64,000 nt of DNA from Burkholderiaceae bacterium (GCA_018780645.1 JADMJJ010000047.1:62001-126000), one strand, 5' to 3'. Positions 34,616 to 47,935 are shown, counted from the first letter of the stretch. Numbers and translations are program-made. Notes: generated from the letters alone by a model not told the origin.

Positions 34616-34957
34616 TCAGGACTGCGGGTCGAACTGAAAGACGCGCAACTCCTGGTCACAGCGGCAGGCCTTCGCGATGCGCGCGGCCCACGCGATGGCC
34701 TCCTCGCGGGAGGGCAGTTCCAGCACGGTGAATCCGCCGTCGAGCGGGGGCGCCCATGGATAGCCGCCCTCGGCGACGGTGCCATCGGCGCTGACGAGCG
34801 CGGGCGGCACGGCTTCGTCGATGCCGCCGCCGAAGACATAGACGCCGGCGGCCTTCGCCTGGTCGATCACGGCGTGCGCATCGCGGCCCACCGCCTCCCA
34901 CTCGCCGTCGGGTACGACCATCGCGGCGCTGGGGAAGGAAATCAGGTACTTGGCCAT
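34616..34957 (-). CDS. YCII/DGPF-domain protein
   Basis: The ATG at 34957 gives 113 residues starting MAKYLISFPSAAMVV, typical of YCII-related (DGPF) proteins: an N-terminal beta strand, a central PLDGGFTVLELPSREEAIAWA segment and a conserved C-terminal strand. Members are small dimeric proteins often linked to ECF sigma factors, with unclear catalysis. It is convergent with the M14-like gene. The gap to nrdJ is 24 bp on the same strand, so it probably shares the nrdJ transcript. Confidence 0.8.
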   Translation of the reverse strand: MAKYLISFPSAAMVVPDGEWEAVGRDAHAVIDQAKAAGVYVFGGGIDEAVPPALVSADGTVAEGGYPWAPPLDGGFTVLELPSREEAIAWAARIAKACRCDQELRVFQFDPQS

Positions 34958-34981
34958 GGTCTCACTTTCGAAGCCCGTCAC

Positions 34982-37900
34982 TCACCCGCACTGCCCCACA
35001 TACCCGCAGGCGGTGCAGAACTCGCAGCCGTCCTTGTGGATGACGGTGTGGTTGCCGCACTCCGGGCAGGGCGAGCCGGCCATGGGTGCGGGTTGGGCGC
35101 CGGGTTTGGCGCTGCGGTGGGACGGGTTCTCCAGCACGCCCATTTCGCGCAGCGGGAAGCCCTGCTCGTCGAGCACGCCCAGCATGGCGTAGCGGTGGAT
35201 GATCAGCCGCGCGACATAGGCCACGGTCGAGGGCCAGACCTGCTGGCGGCGCTCGCCTGGCACCGGGGCCATGAAGTGGCCCAGCGGTTCGCCGACATTG
35301 AGCATCTTGCGCAGCTTCATGCCGATCCAGCCCGGATCGACGACACGCATGTCCAGTGACAGCAGCCGCGCCAGCCCGTCGTAGGCGCGCGGGTAGTTGC
35401 CGGAGAAGCCCAGGGCGCAGGGCCGGGTGTTGCCCCCCACCTCCTGGCCCGGCAGGCTGACCTCCTTCAGGGTCAGGGTGAAGGCCTCGCTGGTGGCCGG
35501 GTTCTCGATATCGACCGCCCAGGCCAGCGTGCCCGAGGGGCCGGTGCGCGGCTCATCGCGGCTGAACATCGCGTCCAGCACCGGCGTCGGGCCGGTCTGC
35601 GCCCACACCCCCAGCTGCTCGCAGCGCCAGCGGATCACTGCCGCCGTGGCGGCCACCACGCCGGGGAACAGGCGGCGCTCGCCGTGCGGCGGGAAGGGCA
35701 TGTCGAACGAGCGCTCCTCGGCCACGGTGGTCAGGGCGTCGAGCTTGAGCTTGAGCCATTGCGCGTCATTGGCGCGCATGTCCATCGACAGGGTTTTGGC
35801 CAGGGCCGCCAGGCCGCGCGGCTGCTCCGCGCCATTGACCCAGACCTCGAACGGCAGGGTCGCGCCGAACAGGCCCATGCCCGGGCCCTCGGCCGGCAAC
35901 TCGCCGACGAACAGCGCGAACTCGCCATGCGGGTGCTGGATCATGAAGCTCCAGGCCGGATTGCCGCCCGACAGATCGGGCCGGCTGGGCCAGCGCAGCG
36001 AGGCCAGCACCGGTGCGGCGGGCAGGCGCTCCAGGCGCAGACGCTGGTTGGTGCCATCGGTGGGCAGCAGCGGTTGCGGTGTGACCTTGGGCGCGCTGTC
36101 CACGCTCAGCACCGAACCGAGGATGCTGTTAGGCCGGTAGGTGGCCAGCCCCTTCAGGCCGGAGCGCCAGGCGTGCAGGTACAGGTCCTGGAAGTCTTCG
36201 TAGGGGTAGTCGGCCGGCACATTGACGGTCTTGGAGATCGAGGTGTCGACGCAGGGCGCAACCGCGGCAACCATGCTCTCGTGCGCGTGGGCGCTGAGCT
36301 CCAGCGCGGTGACGAAGGCCGGCGTCAGCGGCGTGTCCTTGCCCTTCAGATGACGATACAGCCGCCAGGCATGGTCCTCGACCGCGTACTCCTTGTAGCT
36401 GCCATCGGCCATGCGCTTCTTGCGCGTATAGCTCCAGCTGAACGGCGGCTCGATGCCATTGCTGGCATTGTCGGCAAAGGCCAGGCTGATGGTGCCGGTG
36501 GGTGCGATCGACAGCAGATGCGAGTTGCGCAGGCCGCCGGTGCGGATGCGCTCCTTCAGCGCGCCGGGCAGGCGCGAGGCGAAGTTGCCGCGGCTCATAT
36601 ACATGTCGGCATTGAACAGCGGGAAGGGGCCACGCTCCTTGGCCAGATCGACCGAGGCGCCATAGGCGGCGTCGCGCATCACCTCGCTGATGTGGCGGGC
36701 CATCGCGCGGGCAGCGTCGCTGTCGTAGTGCAGATTGAGCATGATCAGCGCGTCACCGAGGCCGGTGAAGCCCAGGCCAACGCGGCGCTTGTTGGCCGCC
36801 TCCTGCTGCTGCTGCGGCAGCGGCCAGACGGTGACGTCGAGCACGTTGTCCAGCATCCGCGTGGCCACGGCGCAGACCTCGGCAAAGGCGGCGTCGTTGA
36901 AGCGGGCATCGGCCTCGAAGGCCCGTTCCACGAAGAAGGTGAGATCGACGCTGCCGAGGCAGCAGCAGCCGTAGGGCGGCAAGGGTTGCTCGGCGCAATT
37001 GTGTACGTACAGACCGTTGGCATCGAAGGCATGCACATGCTCGACGGTCACGTCATACACCGCCTCCACGGCCTCGGCCTGCAGGCTTTGAACGGTGGCC
37101 ACAAAGCGCTCGCGGTTGAGTTCGCGTCGATAGTTGGACAGCACCTCGCTAAGCCGCGTCTGCTTGCTACTGTCCTCGAAGCCCACCCCGTCGGCAAAGC
37201 GCTGCAGGTTCTCGCCGCTGATCACCAGTTCATGCGTGGCCTGCTGCGGATACTCGCGCTGGCTGCCGTGGCCATCGGACAGCAGGCTCAGCCCGGCTGG
37301 GCGGCGCTGCTGGTAGATCGTCGAGGCAATGCCCAGGCGCAGCAGCATGCGCTGGGCCGAGCGCAGGGTGTCGAGGTCGGCCTGGGAAAGGCGCACGCTG
37401 ACGCCCTTGTCCTGGCTGCCCTGCACCGAGCCATCGGCATCGAACAAGCCACGCAGCAGGCCACGGCTGAAGTCCGACGAGGCGCGCTCCATCAACGGTG
37501 TGATCTTCTTGTGGCCTGGCGCTGCGCCCAATGACAAGGCCAGGTCGCGCAAGGGTGCTGAGGCCAGCCGGTACTCGCCACGCGAGGCGATCGGCCGTTG
37601 CCAGCCCTTGAAATCGGCGCGATGCGTCAAGGTCTGAGCGGCACTTTCTGCCGCAGCCATGATGGCGCTGACGCTGGCCGGGCGCAGGCCCAGATCACTG
37701 CCCACGGCCTTGAGCTCCGGCGCCCAGACCGACAGAACGGCCTTGTCGGCCTTGAGCGTGCCATCGCCGATCAGCAGGCCCATCAGATAGCCCTCGGCCT
37801 CGGTGTGCGCGCCTTCCCATCCCGGCAGCGCGCGATGATCGTGCAGCAGCAACTCATCGCCGGGCTGCAACTCGCCGGCCTTGACCCAGGCGCTCTCCAC

Positions 37901-39031
37901 CAGATAGCGGGTCTTGCGCGTGACCTTGCGCACCGGATGATCGGCCGTCAGGCGCAGGGTCTGGCCCTGCTCCAGAGTGAGCTTGAAGACGGGCTTGTGA
38001 CCGGTGAAGAAGAACCCCTCGGACTCGGTGGCATAGGCCTTGCCATCGACCACCGCCGTGAAACGATGGCCGATCAGCTCATGCACCTGACGCGCACCAT
38101 CGGCGGTCATCACCCAGGTATCGGCCGTCACACAGGGATTCGTCGCCGTGATCGTCTCGCAATAGCTGAGGTTGTTGTCCTTGTTGATGCGGTCCAGGAA
38201 CAGCACACCGGGTTCGGCATGGTCATAGGTGGAGCGCATGATCTGGTCCCACAGCTCGCGGGCCTGCAGCTTGCGGTAGACCCACTGGCCGTCGCCGCGC
38301 TGGTAGGCGCCGTCGGCCTTGGCCTTGACGCCGGGCTCGGCGCGGTGCAGCAGTTCGAAGTCGGCGTCGGCCTGCACGGCCTGCATGAAGTCGTCGGTCA
38401 CGCCGACCGAGATGTTGAAATTCTTCAGGTCGCCCTGGTCCTTGGCGTGGATGAATTCCTCGATGTCCGGATGGTCGCAGCGCAGCACGCCCATCTGTGC
38501 GCCGCGGCGCGAGCCGGCCGACTCCACCGTCTCGCAGGAGCGATCGAATACCCGCATATAGCTGACCGGGCCCGAGGCGCTGCTCTGGGTGCTGCCCACC
38601 CAGGCGCCGCGCGGGCGGATGCGAGAGAAGTCGTAGCCGACACCACCGCCGCGGCGCATCGTCTCGGCGGCCTCGGTCAGGGCGGTGTAGATGCCGGGGT
38701 GGCCGTCCTCGAACTGGGCGATCGAGTCGCCCACCGGCTGCACAAAGCAGTTGATCAGGGTGGCCGACAGATCGGTGCCGGCGGCGGAGTTGATGCGTCC
38801 GGCCGGGATGAAGCCACGGCGCTGGGCGTCCAGGAACTTCGCCTCCCACAGCGCACGCTGCTCGGGCGCCTCGGCCACGGCCAGGGCACGGGCCACGCGC
38901 AGGCGCACGGCATCCAGATGCTGCTCATCGCCCTTGGCGTACTTTTCCAGCAACACCTCGCCGCTGATGGTCTGCGGCGGCAGGCTGGAGGCGTCGACGG
39001 CGAGGCCGGGACGGGTGGCGGATTCACTCAT
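34982..39031 (-). CDS. nrdJ: adenosylcobalamin-dependent (class II) ribonucleotide reductase containing an intein
   Basis: A 1349-residue precursor: N-extein 1-299, intein 300-678, C-extein 679-1349, giving a mature reductase of 970 residues. The reductase parts contain [20 protein letters not shown], the substrate loop with [19 protein letters not shown], and [12 protein letters not shown] across the splice junction, where Cys679 equals the thiyl-radical cysteine of the C-x-E motif. After the catalytic barrel ([12 protein letters not shown]) there are TSCPB-type domains (about 1045-1270). A C-terminal zinc ribbon (CPECGNH ... [14 protein letters not shown]) likely serves disulfide exchange. 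It reduces ribonucleotides without oxygen dependence but needs B12 and intein removal. No cobalamin riboswitch is seen upstream. Confidence 0.95.
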   Translation of the reverse strand: MSESATRPGLAVDASSLPPQTISGEVLLEKYAKGDEQHLDAVRLRVARALAVAEAPEQRALWEAKFLDAQRRGFIPAGRINSAAGTDLSATLINCFVQPVGDSIAQFEDGHPGIYTALTEAAETMRRGGGVGYDFSRIRPRGAWVGSTQSSASGPVSYMRVFDRSCETVESAGSRRGAQMGVLRCDHPDIEEFIHAKDQGDLKNFNISVGVTDDFMQAVQADADFELLHRAEPGVKAKADGAYQRGDGQWVYRKLQARELWDQIMRSTYDHAEPGVLFLDRINKDNNLSYCETITATNPCVTADTWVMTADGARQVHELIGHRFTAVVDGKAYATESEGFFFTGHKPVFKLTLEQGQTLRLTADHPVRKVTRKTRYLVESAWVKAGELQPGDELLLHDHRALPGWEGAHTEAEGYLMGLLIGDGTLKADKAVLSVWAPELKAVGSDLGLRPASVSAIMAAAESAAQTLTHRADFKGWQRPIASRGEYRLASAPLRDLALSLGAAPGHKKITPLMERASSDFSRGLLRGLFDADGSVQGSQDKGVSVRLSQADLDTLRSAQRMLLRLGIASTIYQQRRPAGLSLLSDGHGSQREYPQQATHELVISGENLQRFADGVGFEDSSKQTRLSEVLSNYRRELNRERFVATVQSLQAEAVEAVYDVTVEHVHAFDANGLYVHNCAEQPLPPYGCCCLGSVDLTFFVERAFEADARFNDAAFAEVCAVATRMLDNVLDVTVWPLPQQQQEAANKRRVGLGFTGLGDALIMLNLHYDSDAARAMARHISEVMRDAAYGASVDLAKERGPFPLFNADMYMSRGNFASRLPGALKERIRTGGLRNSHLLSIAPTGTISLAFADNASNGIEPPFSWSYTRKKRMADGSYKEYAVEDHAWRLYRHLKGKDTPLTPAFVTALELSAHAHESMVAAVAPCVDTSISKTVNVPADYPYEDFQDLYLHAWRSGLKGLATYRPNSILGSVLSVDSAPKVTPQPLLPTDGTNQRLRLERLPAAPVLASLRWPSRPDLSGGNPAWSFMIQHPHGEFALFVGELPAEGPGMGLFGATLPFEVWVNGAEQPRGLAALAKTLSMDMRANDAQWLKLKLDALTTVAEERSFDMPFPPHGERRLFPGVVAATAAVIRWRCEQLGVWAQTGPTPVLDAMFSRDEPRTGPSGTLAWAVDIENPATSEAFTLTLKEVSLPGQEVGGNTRPCALGFSGNYPRAYDGLARLLSLDMRVVDPGWIGMKLRKMLNVGEPLGHFMAPVPGERRQQVWPSTVAYVARLIIHRYAMLGVLDEQGFPLREMGVLENPSHRSAKPGAQPAPMAGSPCPECGNHTVIHKDGCEFCTACGYVGQCG
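36998..38134 (-). mobile_element. LAGLIDADG intein in nrdJ
   Basis: 379 residues (precursor 300-678). Splicing motifs: Cys300 (block [14 protein letters not shown]), block B with T-A-D-H (His365), block F ([19 protein letters not shown]) and His677-Asn678 followed by Cys679. A LAGLIDADG homing endonuclease lies between, with motifs [10 protein letters not shown] (acid Asp423) and [10 protein letters not shown] (acid Asp533). Both acids are present, so the endonuclease may still be active. Insertion is exactly before the catalytic cysteine, a classic RIR1 intein site. Confidence 0.95.
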
Positions 39032-39132
39032 GGGAGCTTCTCTTTCTTGTCATGTTTTCGCGTCGCCACACTGTGGACCAGAGGTCGGTGCAGCGCAAGT
39101 GACGGGGGTCAAAGCCATGACGGATACATGCG

Positions 39133-39202
39133 GAAACAACTGAAACCCAGTCGTCTCGAAACTGACACGGGATTGATACAGAGCGCAGGCACAGTGGCTG
39201 CA
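39133..39202 (+). promoter_or_regulatory. regulatory module copy 1 (possible sigma-54-type promoter with upstream site)
   Basis: Elements in order: GAAACAACTGAAAC (39133-39146), TGATACA (39174-39180), GGCACAGTGGCTGCA (39188-39202). The last fits the sigma-54 GG-N10-GC pattern. Copy 2 at 39539 repeats all three with 54-55 and 14 bp spacing. It precedes the 73-residue gene at 39239. Confidence 0.45.
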
Positions 39203-39238
39203 CACATCGCCGTCATCACGCCACCCCCTGGAGCCGCC

Positions 39239-39460
39239 ATGCCTAGCCAACACACATTGACTGCCACCCTGAAGCGCCTGCTGGGTCGTCCGGCGGGCAC
39301 CAATGCCGTGCGCGGGACCTGGCGTGATGTGCGACCAGCGCCCAGCTACCGCCCTTACACCGGGTCGCTGAGCGCGTTCCAGGGGGACGCGCTGCCAGGC
39401 TTCTACCGCAGCGAGGCCTTTGCCGAAGACCTCTTTGACAGCCACGCCACCCCGCGCTGA
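39239..39460 (+). CDS. small hypothetical protein, 73 residues
   Basis: An ATG at 39239 with GGAG six to nine bases upstream opens a 73-residue frame, MPSQHTLTATLKRLLGRPAG to LFDSHATPR. It is basic at the N-terminus, proline/tyrosine rich in the middle (APSYRPYTGS) and has no signal peptide or membrane helix. A strong intrinsic terminator follows 23 bp after the stop and a shared promoter-like module lies upstream, so the gene looks like a complete monocistronic unit. I do not recognise the family. Confidence 0.6.
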   Translation: MPSQHTLTATLKRLLGRPAGTNAVRGTWRDVRPAPSYRPYTGSLSAFQGDALPGFYRSEAFAEDLFDSHATPR

Positions 39461-39482
39461 CCCCTCCGATTCGCAGACGAGC

Positions 39483-39505
39483 AGCCCGCCACTGGCGGGC
39501 TTTTT
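39483..39505 (+). terminator. intrinsic terminator
   Basis: AGCCCGCC (39483-39490), loop ACT, GGCGGGCT (39494-39501) and a run of five T (39501-39505). It ends the transcript of the small gene at 39239-39460. Confidence 0.9.
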
Positions 39506-39538
39506 CGCATCTGGCCGAAACACCGGCAGCGCGGCGCT

Positions 39539-39607
39539 GAAACAATTGAAACAAGGGCCGCCCGCAGGGAAATGCCGGTGATACACGGGCGCGGCACAGT
39601 GGCATCA
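39539..39607 (+). promoter_or_regulatory. regulatory module copy 2
   Basis: GAAACAATTGAAAC (39539-39552), TGATACA (39579-39585) and GGCACAGTGGC (39593-39603) repeat the elements of the module at 39133 with matching spacing. The -12-like end is weaker here (ATCA instead of CTGCA). It lies upstream of a 22-codon frame and the response regulator. Confidence 0.42.
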
Positions 39608-39633
39608 ACCCCGCCAACCGCCACGGAGCGCCT

Positions 39634-39702
39634 ATGCCGAACTCGAATGCCCTGAATGCCGTCGCCGCGCGCCGCTCCATGCCGCCTCGTGACCCCTCAT
39701 GA
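39634..39702 (+). CDS. possible 22-residue leader peptide ahead of the response regulator
   Basis: ATG at 39634 with GGAG (39624-39627) gives MPNSNALNAVAARRSMPPRD then PS and TGA. The TGA overlaps an in-frame ATG (39699) of the response-regulator frame as ATGA, which could couple translation. It lies just after regulatory module copy 2. The peptide has no recognisable motif; it may equally be untranslated leader. Confidence 0.35.
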   Translation: MPNSNALNAVAARRSMPPRDPS

Positions 39703-39788
39703 GCACCGCCGCCCTGCCCCTGTTCGGCGCCGCGGCTCTGCCCCGATATGATCCGCAGCACAGCAAGAACAAGATTGGAGCCACGCCC

Positions 39789-40547
39789 ATGACCGAGCCT
39801 CTCAGCCCGGCAACCCTGCTGGTGGTGGATGACGAACCCGAGCTGCGCGAGCTGCTCAGCGAGTACTTCACCCGCCATGGCTTCGTGGTGCAAACCGCCG
39901 CCGACGCCGCCCAGGCCCGCAGCCTGGTGGCGATGGGCCGCCCCGACCTGGCCCTGCTCGACGTCAATATGCCCGGCGAAAACGGCCTGTCGCTGGCACG
40001 CTGGCTGCGCGAGGCCCACCCGGGCACCGGCCTGGTGATGCTGACCACGGCCGGTGAGTCGGTGGACCGCATCGTCGGCCTGGAGCTGGGCGCGGACGAC
40101 TACATGCCCAAGCCCTTCGAGATGCGCGAGTTGCTGGCGCGGGTGCGGGCGGTGCTGCGCCGCCTGCAGACGGCACGCCCGGTGGTCGCCGCACCGGCCG
40201 CCGAGCCCGTGGCCCAGGGTGGCAATGCCAAGCGCATTCAGTTCGGCGCCTGCTGGCTGGACCTGGACGAGCGCCGCCTGACCGGTGCCGATGGCGAGGT
40301 GATCGACATCACCGCCGCCGAGTTCGACCTGCTGGCCCTGTTCGCCCGCCACCCCAACCGCCCGCTCAACCGCGACCAGATCATGGAGCAGGCGCACAAC
40401 CGCGGCTGGGACGTGTTCGACCGCTCGATCGATCTGCGCATCATGCGTTTGCGCCGCAAGATCGAACGCAACCCCGACAAGCCCGAGCTGATCAAGACCG
40501 TGCGCAATGTGGGCTATGTATTCGTGCCGGGCGGCGGCGCGATCTGA
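39789..40547 (+). CDS. OmpR-family response regulator
   Basis: The ATG at 39789 (GGAG eight bases upstream) gives 252 residues and places the receiver domain close to the N-terminus (LLVVDDEPELREL; phospho-acceptor Asp58 in LALLDVNMP; Lys in PKPFEM). The C-terminal winged helix (about 150-248) ends IKTVRNVGYVFVPGG. An in-frame ATG at 39699 would add 30 residues and is coupled to the leader frame; I prefer 39789. It is followed directly by two hybrid histidine kinases, its probable phosphodonors. Confidence 0.9.
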   Translation: MTEPLSPATLLVVDDEPELRELLSEYFTRHGFVVQTAADAAQARSLVAMGRPDLALLDVNMPGENGLSLARWLREAHPGTGLVMLTTAGESVDRIVGLELGADDYMPKPFEMRELLARVRAVLRRLQTARPVVAAPAAEPVAQGGNAKRIQFGACWLDLDERRLTGADGEVIDITAAEFDLLALFARHPNRPLNRDQIMEQAHNRGWDVFDRSIDLRIMRLRRKIERNPDKPELIKTVRNVGYVFVPGGGAI

Positions 40548-40560
40548 GCAAGGCCAGGGC

Positions 40561-43406
<2,846 letters not shown>

Positions 43407-43410
<4 letters not shown>

Positions 43411-46286
43411 GGTCAGATCCGGCGCTGCAGACCCTCAACACCACGCGCAGGCTGATCTGGCTGCTGCTGGTGCCGGTGTTGCTGCTGCTGCTGGTGCTGA
43501 CGGCGCTGCAGTACCGCGAGCGCGTCGCCGATGCCGAGCAGGCCATCGCCCGCCAGCTCGACGAACGTGCCCAGGAGCTGGCCGCCCTGGCACAGCCGGC
43601 CCGCGCCCATGTGCATGACATGCGGGTGCTGATGGAGTCGGTCTGGAACGAGCCGCCCGATGCCGGCCCCGGCCTGGCAAGGGCGCTGCAGCCACGCCAG
43701 ATCACCGGCGTGGCCGATGGCTACAGCCTCGACGGCGCCAGCCCGCAGCAGCAGGCACGCCATGGCCAGATCTGGTGGGCCGAGCCGGGCGGCGGCGCCT
43801 TCCCCGAGGCCTGGCAGCGCCGCGCCCAGGCCTTCACCGACCATGTTCGCAGGGTCCATGCGCGAGAGCCAGGCTTCGTCGCCTCCTGGTTCGCCGGCAT
43901 GGACGTCAACACCTCGTTCGGCTACCCCTTTGTGTCCACTGCATCGATACTGCAGTCGCTGGAGCTGCCCTCCCTGCAGGCGATTGCCGCGCTGCGGGTG
44001 CAGGCGGCGCAGCGCACCCGCGCCCGCCTGGCGGGCGGCCCCGCCGATGCCGCCCGCCAGGGCCGCTGGGGCCCGCCCTACGTCAGCCAGCTGGACGGTG
44101 AACTGGTGGTCTCGCACATGGCCGAGGTGGTGGTCGAGGGCCAGATGCTGGGCGAGGTCAGCCTGGACCTGCGCATTGCCGAGCTGCAGCGCCGCATGGA
44201 CGGCTGGCGGCCGGCGGCCGGCCGCGGCTGGATCGTCGACGATCAGCGGCATGTGCTGGCCGACTCCAGCCTGCCGCTGCGGCCCTCGCTGCGGGACGGA
44301 GGCCGTGCAGTCGCCGACACCCATGTCAAGAGCGCCTTGGCCAGCCGCCTGCCCGAGGGCCTGGCGATGGCCGATCTGGCCCTGGCGCTGGAACGGCCGG
44401 GCCGGCCCCTCCATGCCGGCGGCTGGGTGCTAGCGGCGGCGCAGCGCCCAGGCTCGCCTTGGACCGTCGTGCACGCGCAGACCGAAGCCTCGCTGCGCCA
44501 GGCCGTGCTGCCCAGCCTGCTTCCGAACGCGCTGATCGCGCTGATGCTGCTGGCGATGTTTGTCGCCGGGCAATGGCTGCTCAGTCGCAATTTCGTCAAC
44601 CCGGCGATGCAGGTGCTGGCCTATCTGCGCGCGCTCACCGAGCAGCGCGATGCGCCCGCGCCGCAGCTGGGGCGGCGCTGGCAGCTGTGGGTCGATGCGG
44701 TGACGCAGACCTTCCGTACCCAGCACGAGCTGCAGCGCCGCGAGCGCCAGCGCGAGGCCTTCAAGTCGGCCATTGTCGACAAGGCGCTGGCGGCCATCGT
44801 CGCCACCGACGAGCAGGGATTCATCCGCGAGTTCAACCCTGCCGCCGAGGCCATGTTCGGCTGCAGCCATGAGGCGGCGCTGGGCCGCTCGGTGGCCGAG
44901 GTCATCATTCCGCCGCGCTTTCGCGGCCCGCACGAGGCCGGCATGCGGCGCATGCGCGAGGGGGGAGCGGCCCGCGTGCTGGGCAAGCGCATGGAGCTGC
45001 AGGCGCTGCGCGCCGATGGCAGCGAGTTCCCGGTCGAGATGGTGCTGTGGCGCACCGAGGTCGATGGCGAGTCGCATTACACCGCCTCGATCACCGACCT
45101 GTCCGAGCGCCGCGCCGCCGCGCAGGAGATCGAGCGCCAGCGCGAGGCCCTGCGCCAGAGCGAGAAGCTCAGCGCCATGGGCAGCCTGTTGGCCGGCGTG
45201 GCCCATGAGCTGAACAACCCGCTGGCCATCGTCATGGGCCGCGCCAATCTGCTCGAAGAGAAGTGCGAGGACCAGCCCGCGCTGCGCAGCGACGCGATGC
45301 GCATCCGCGAGGCCGCCGAGCGCTGCGGCCGCATCGTGCGCACCTTTCTGAACATGGCGCGCAGCCGGCCGGCCCAGCGCGGCCCGATGTGCCTGAACAC
45401 CGCCGCCCGCGCCGCCGCCGACCTGCTGGCCTACAGCTACCGCAGCCACGGCATCGAGCTGCAGCTGCGGCTGCAGGAACCGCTGCCCGAGGTGCTGGCC
45501 GACGCAGACCAGATCGGCCAGGTGGTGCTGAACCTGCTGGTCAATGCCCAGCAGGCGCTGGCCGCGGGCAGCGGCGAGTCGCGCCGTGTCAGCGTGAGCA
45601 CAGGTGTCGATGACAGGGGCGGCGCGGTCTGGCTGCGCGTCAGCGACAACGGGCCCGGCATCGCCGCGGCCGTGCGTGCCCAGCTGTTCCAGCCCTTCTT
45701 CACGACCAAACCCGAGGGCCTGGGCACCGGCCTGGGCCTGGTGGTGTCACGCTCGCTGGCCCGCGAGCATGGCGGCGAGCTGAGCCTGGAGCCTGCCAGC
45801 CCCGACGGCGGCACACGCTTCCTGCTCAGCCTGCCCCTGGGCGGCAGCCTGGGATCGGTGCCGCTGCCCACCCAGCCCGGCGAGCTGGAGTTCCAAAGCC
45901 AGGGCCAAATCCTGGTCGTCGATGACGAGGCCGAGATCGCCGAGCTGATGCGCGCCATGCTGGAGAGCGCCGGCTACGAGGTGGCCTGCGCCGAGTCGGG
46001 GGCGGTTGCGCTGGAGCTGACGGATGCGGCCCGCTTCGACGCCATCGTTTGCGATCTGCGCATGCCCGATATGGATGGCGCGGCGCTGTGGCGTGCCGTG
46101 CGTGCGCGCCAGCCGGCGCTGGCCCGGCGCATGCTGTTCGTCACCGGTGACACCCTGTCGGCCGGCGCCAGCCAGTTTCTGCAGAGCTCGGGCTGCGCCA
46201 GCCTGGACAAGCCCTTCACCAAGGCAGATCTGCTCAGCCAAGTGGCGGCGCTGATGGCGGGCCCCGGCGATGGGGCGATCCGGTAA
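43407..46286 (+). CDS. hybrid histidine kinase 2, paralogue of the preceding gene
   Basis: A 959-residue protein whose ATG overlaps the previous stop (ATGA). Its architecture is the same: helix 1 (about 15-36), periplasmic sensor, helix 2 (about 372-392), PAS (about 450-560; IREFNPAAEAMFGCS), HisKA with His600 in GVAHELNNPL, HATPase (DNGPGIAAA, GTGLGLVVS), receiver with Asp883 (VCDLRMPDMDG). The cytoplasmic parts are highly similar to kinase 1, while the sensor domains have diverged strongly. That indicates tandem duplication followed by specialisation for different signals. Confidence 0.9.
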
Positions 46287-46454
46287 GCCCCACAGGCGCT
46301 CGCCGAGTCAGCCACTCGCCTGCAGATTTTGTCAATTACCGCACTCTTCCGCCCGCCATCGAGGCATGGGCCGGGGCAGATCCACCGCCTGGCGACCTAG
46401 GATTGTCGATGCTGTGCCCATTTTGCAGGCATGGCAGCAACCGAGGCTAGAGCC

Positions 46455-47258
46455 ATGCGCACCCTGAAAATGTTGTTGAGCCTGGCCGCCCTGAGCGGCA
46501 CTTTCGGCCTCAGTGGTCTGGCCCATGCCCAGGCCCCCGCGAATCCGGACAAGGTCAGCATCTGCCACGAGAACGAGGATGCCTTCCCCTGGCTGCTCAA
46601 GACCAAACCCGGCTACAGCCAGATCATGATCCAGCACCTGGAGAAGCAGTTGGGCGTGCCGGTCAAGCTGGTCGCCATGCCCTGGAAGCAATGCCTGGCC
46701 GAGCTGAAGAGCGGCGCGGTCGACGGCGCCATGAACGCCAGCTTCAGCAAGGACCGCGCCGAGTTTGCTCACTACCCGATGAAGATGGACGGCGATGCCG
46801 ATGCCACCAAGCGCATGTACCGTACCAGCTACGCCCTGTACAGAGCCAAGGGGGCTGCCGTCAGCTGGGACGGCCAGAAGCTCGTCACCGCGGGCACCGT
46901 CGGCGCGCAGACCGGTTTCTCCATCGTCAACCAGCTCAAGGAGCTGGGTGTCAAGGTGGAGGACAGCTCACCGACCGCCGACGAGCTGCTGGGTCGCGTG
47001 GCCTCGGGCCGCTATGTCGCCGCCGCCCTGCAGACCACCGAGGCCGAGAACACCCTGGCCAGCAATGCGGCGCTGGGCCCGAAGCTGGAACGGCTGAACC
47101 CGGCCCTGGTCGAGAAGGCCTACTACACGATCTTCTCCAAGCCCTTCTTCGCCAAGCACGGGCAGACCGCGCGCGACGTCTGGCGCATCGAGGCCAAGAT
47201 CCGCGAGTCCGCCGAGTTCAAAACCAGCGTCTCGCACTTGATGAAGTCGGTCGATTGA
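46455..47258 (+). CDS. periplasmic solute-binding protein, family 3-like
   Basis: The ATG at 46455 gives 267 residues with a signal peptide (MRTLKMLLSLAALSG to AHAQ). The fold resembles amino-acid-type SBP_bac_3 proteins: PDKVSICHENEDAFPWLL, VKLVAMPWKQCLAELKSGAVDGAMNASF, and the second lobe with TVGAQTGFSIVNQL. No permease or ATPase gene is adjacent. The position right after two sensor kinases suggests it may present a ligand to their periplasmic domains rather than serve import. It is convergent with the globin gene (12 bp). Confidence 0.82.
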   Translation: MRTLKMLLSLAALSGTFGLSGLAHAQAPANPDKVSICHENEDAFPWLLKTKPGYSQIMIQHLEKQLGVPVKLVAMPWKQCLAELKSGAVDGAMNASFSKDRAEFAHYPMKMDGDADATKRMYRTSYALYRAKGAAVSWDGQKLVTAGTVGAQTGFSIVNQLKELGVKVEDSSPTADELLGRVASGRYVAAALQTTEAENTLASNAALGPKLERLNPALVEKAYYTIFSKPFFAKHGQTARDVWRIEAKIRESAEFKTSVSHLMKSVD

Positions 47259-47270
47259 TACACGCACCAC

Positions 47271-47699
47271 TCAGGCCGCCATCGGCAGCGAGGCGTCCTT
47301 GGCAGCAGCCATCATCGTGCTGCTGACCACGCCATACAGCGCCAGCCAGGCAGCGCGCAGCTCGTCGGTGAAGCGCTCGCCCAGGCCATCGGCCAAGGTC
47401 TGTATCAGCGCCGCGCCTACGGTGGCGTAGTGGGCGTCCTGCACGCCGTAGTGAGCGTGCCGGGCACCTAGCGAGCGCAGCACCGGCAGCAGGCTGTCGG
47501 GCCGGTCCAGGATGCGGACGGCGGCGCCGAGCATCGTCATCAGCAGCGCGCCCTGCTGCTGCATATCGCCCTTGAACATGGGGCGCAGGCTGGCATCGGC
47601 AGCGAACAGATGGTGGTAGAACAGCGCGGCCACCTCCTCGGCCATGGGCTGCACAAGGGCAAAGCTGTCGCGGATCTGGGTGATTTGCTGCGGGGTCAT
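47271..47699 (-). CDS. single-domain bacterial globin
   Basis: The ATG at 47699 with AGGAG seven bases upstream gives 142 residues, the size of Vitreoscilla-type haemoglobins. Aligning to that family: Tyr28 at B10 (LFYHHLF), Phe42 at CD1 (RPMFKGD), Gln48 or Gln49 at E7, and proximal His81 (ARHAHYGV). It should bind haem and oxygen or NO in the cytoplasm. There is no fused reductase domain. It diverges from the PEP-CTERM gene. Confidence 0.92.
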   Translation of the reverse strand: MTPQQITQIRDSFALVQPMAEEVAALFYHHLFAADASLRPMFKGDMQQQGALLMTMLGAAVRILDRPDSLLPVLRSLGARHAHYGVQDAHYATVGAALIQTLADGLGERFTDELRAAWLALYGVVSSTMMAAAKDASLPMAA

Positions 47700-47935
47700 G
47701 ACGGGCTCCTGAGTTGAAGCCTGGACATTGCGCGGCCCGTGATTCAGGCCCGTTGCGCGTCGGCTCCGGCCCTGTTTCATTGGTTGCAAACCCCGCCAAA
47801 ACGCCGCCAAACTGCCCCCCTAGCTTGAGGGTTGCAGCGCAAGCATCAGCTTCTAATGTTTCAAGGCGCACCTGATTCGCGCGAATTGCGAACAAAACAG
47901 TATCGAGGGCGGGCAACCACCAACGGAGAAGCAAT

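Noticed and set aside
39032-39238. Possible cobalamin riboswitch or NrdR box upstream of nrdJ
   Set aside because: I could not find the conserved B12-box sequence or a paired NrdR box. CCACACTGTGG at 39066-39076 is a lone short palindrome.
46405-46430. Sigma-54 promoter ahead of the solute-binding protein (TTTTGCA as -12)
   Set aside because: The -24 position reads TG instead of GG and the module elements seen at 39133 and 39539 are absent.
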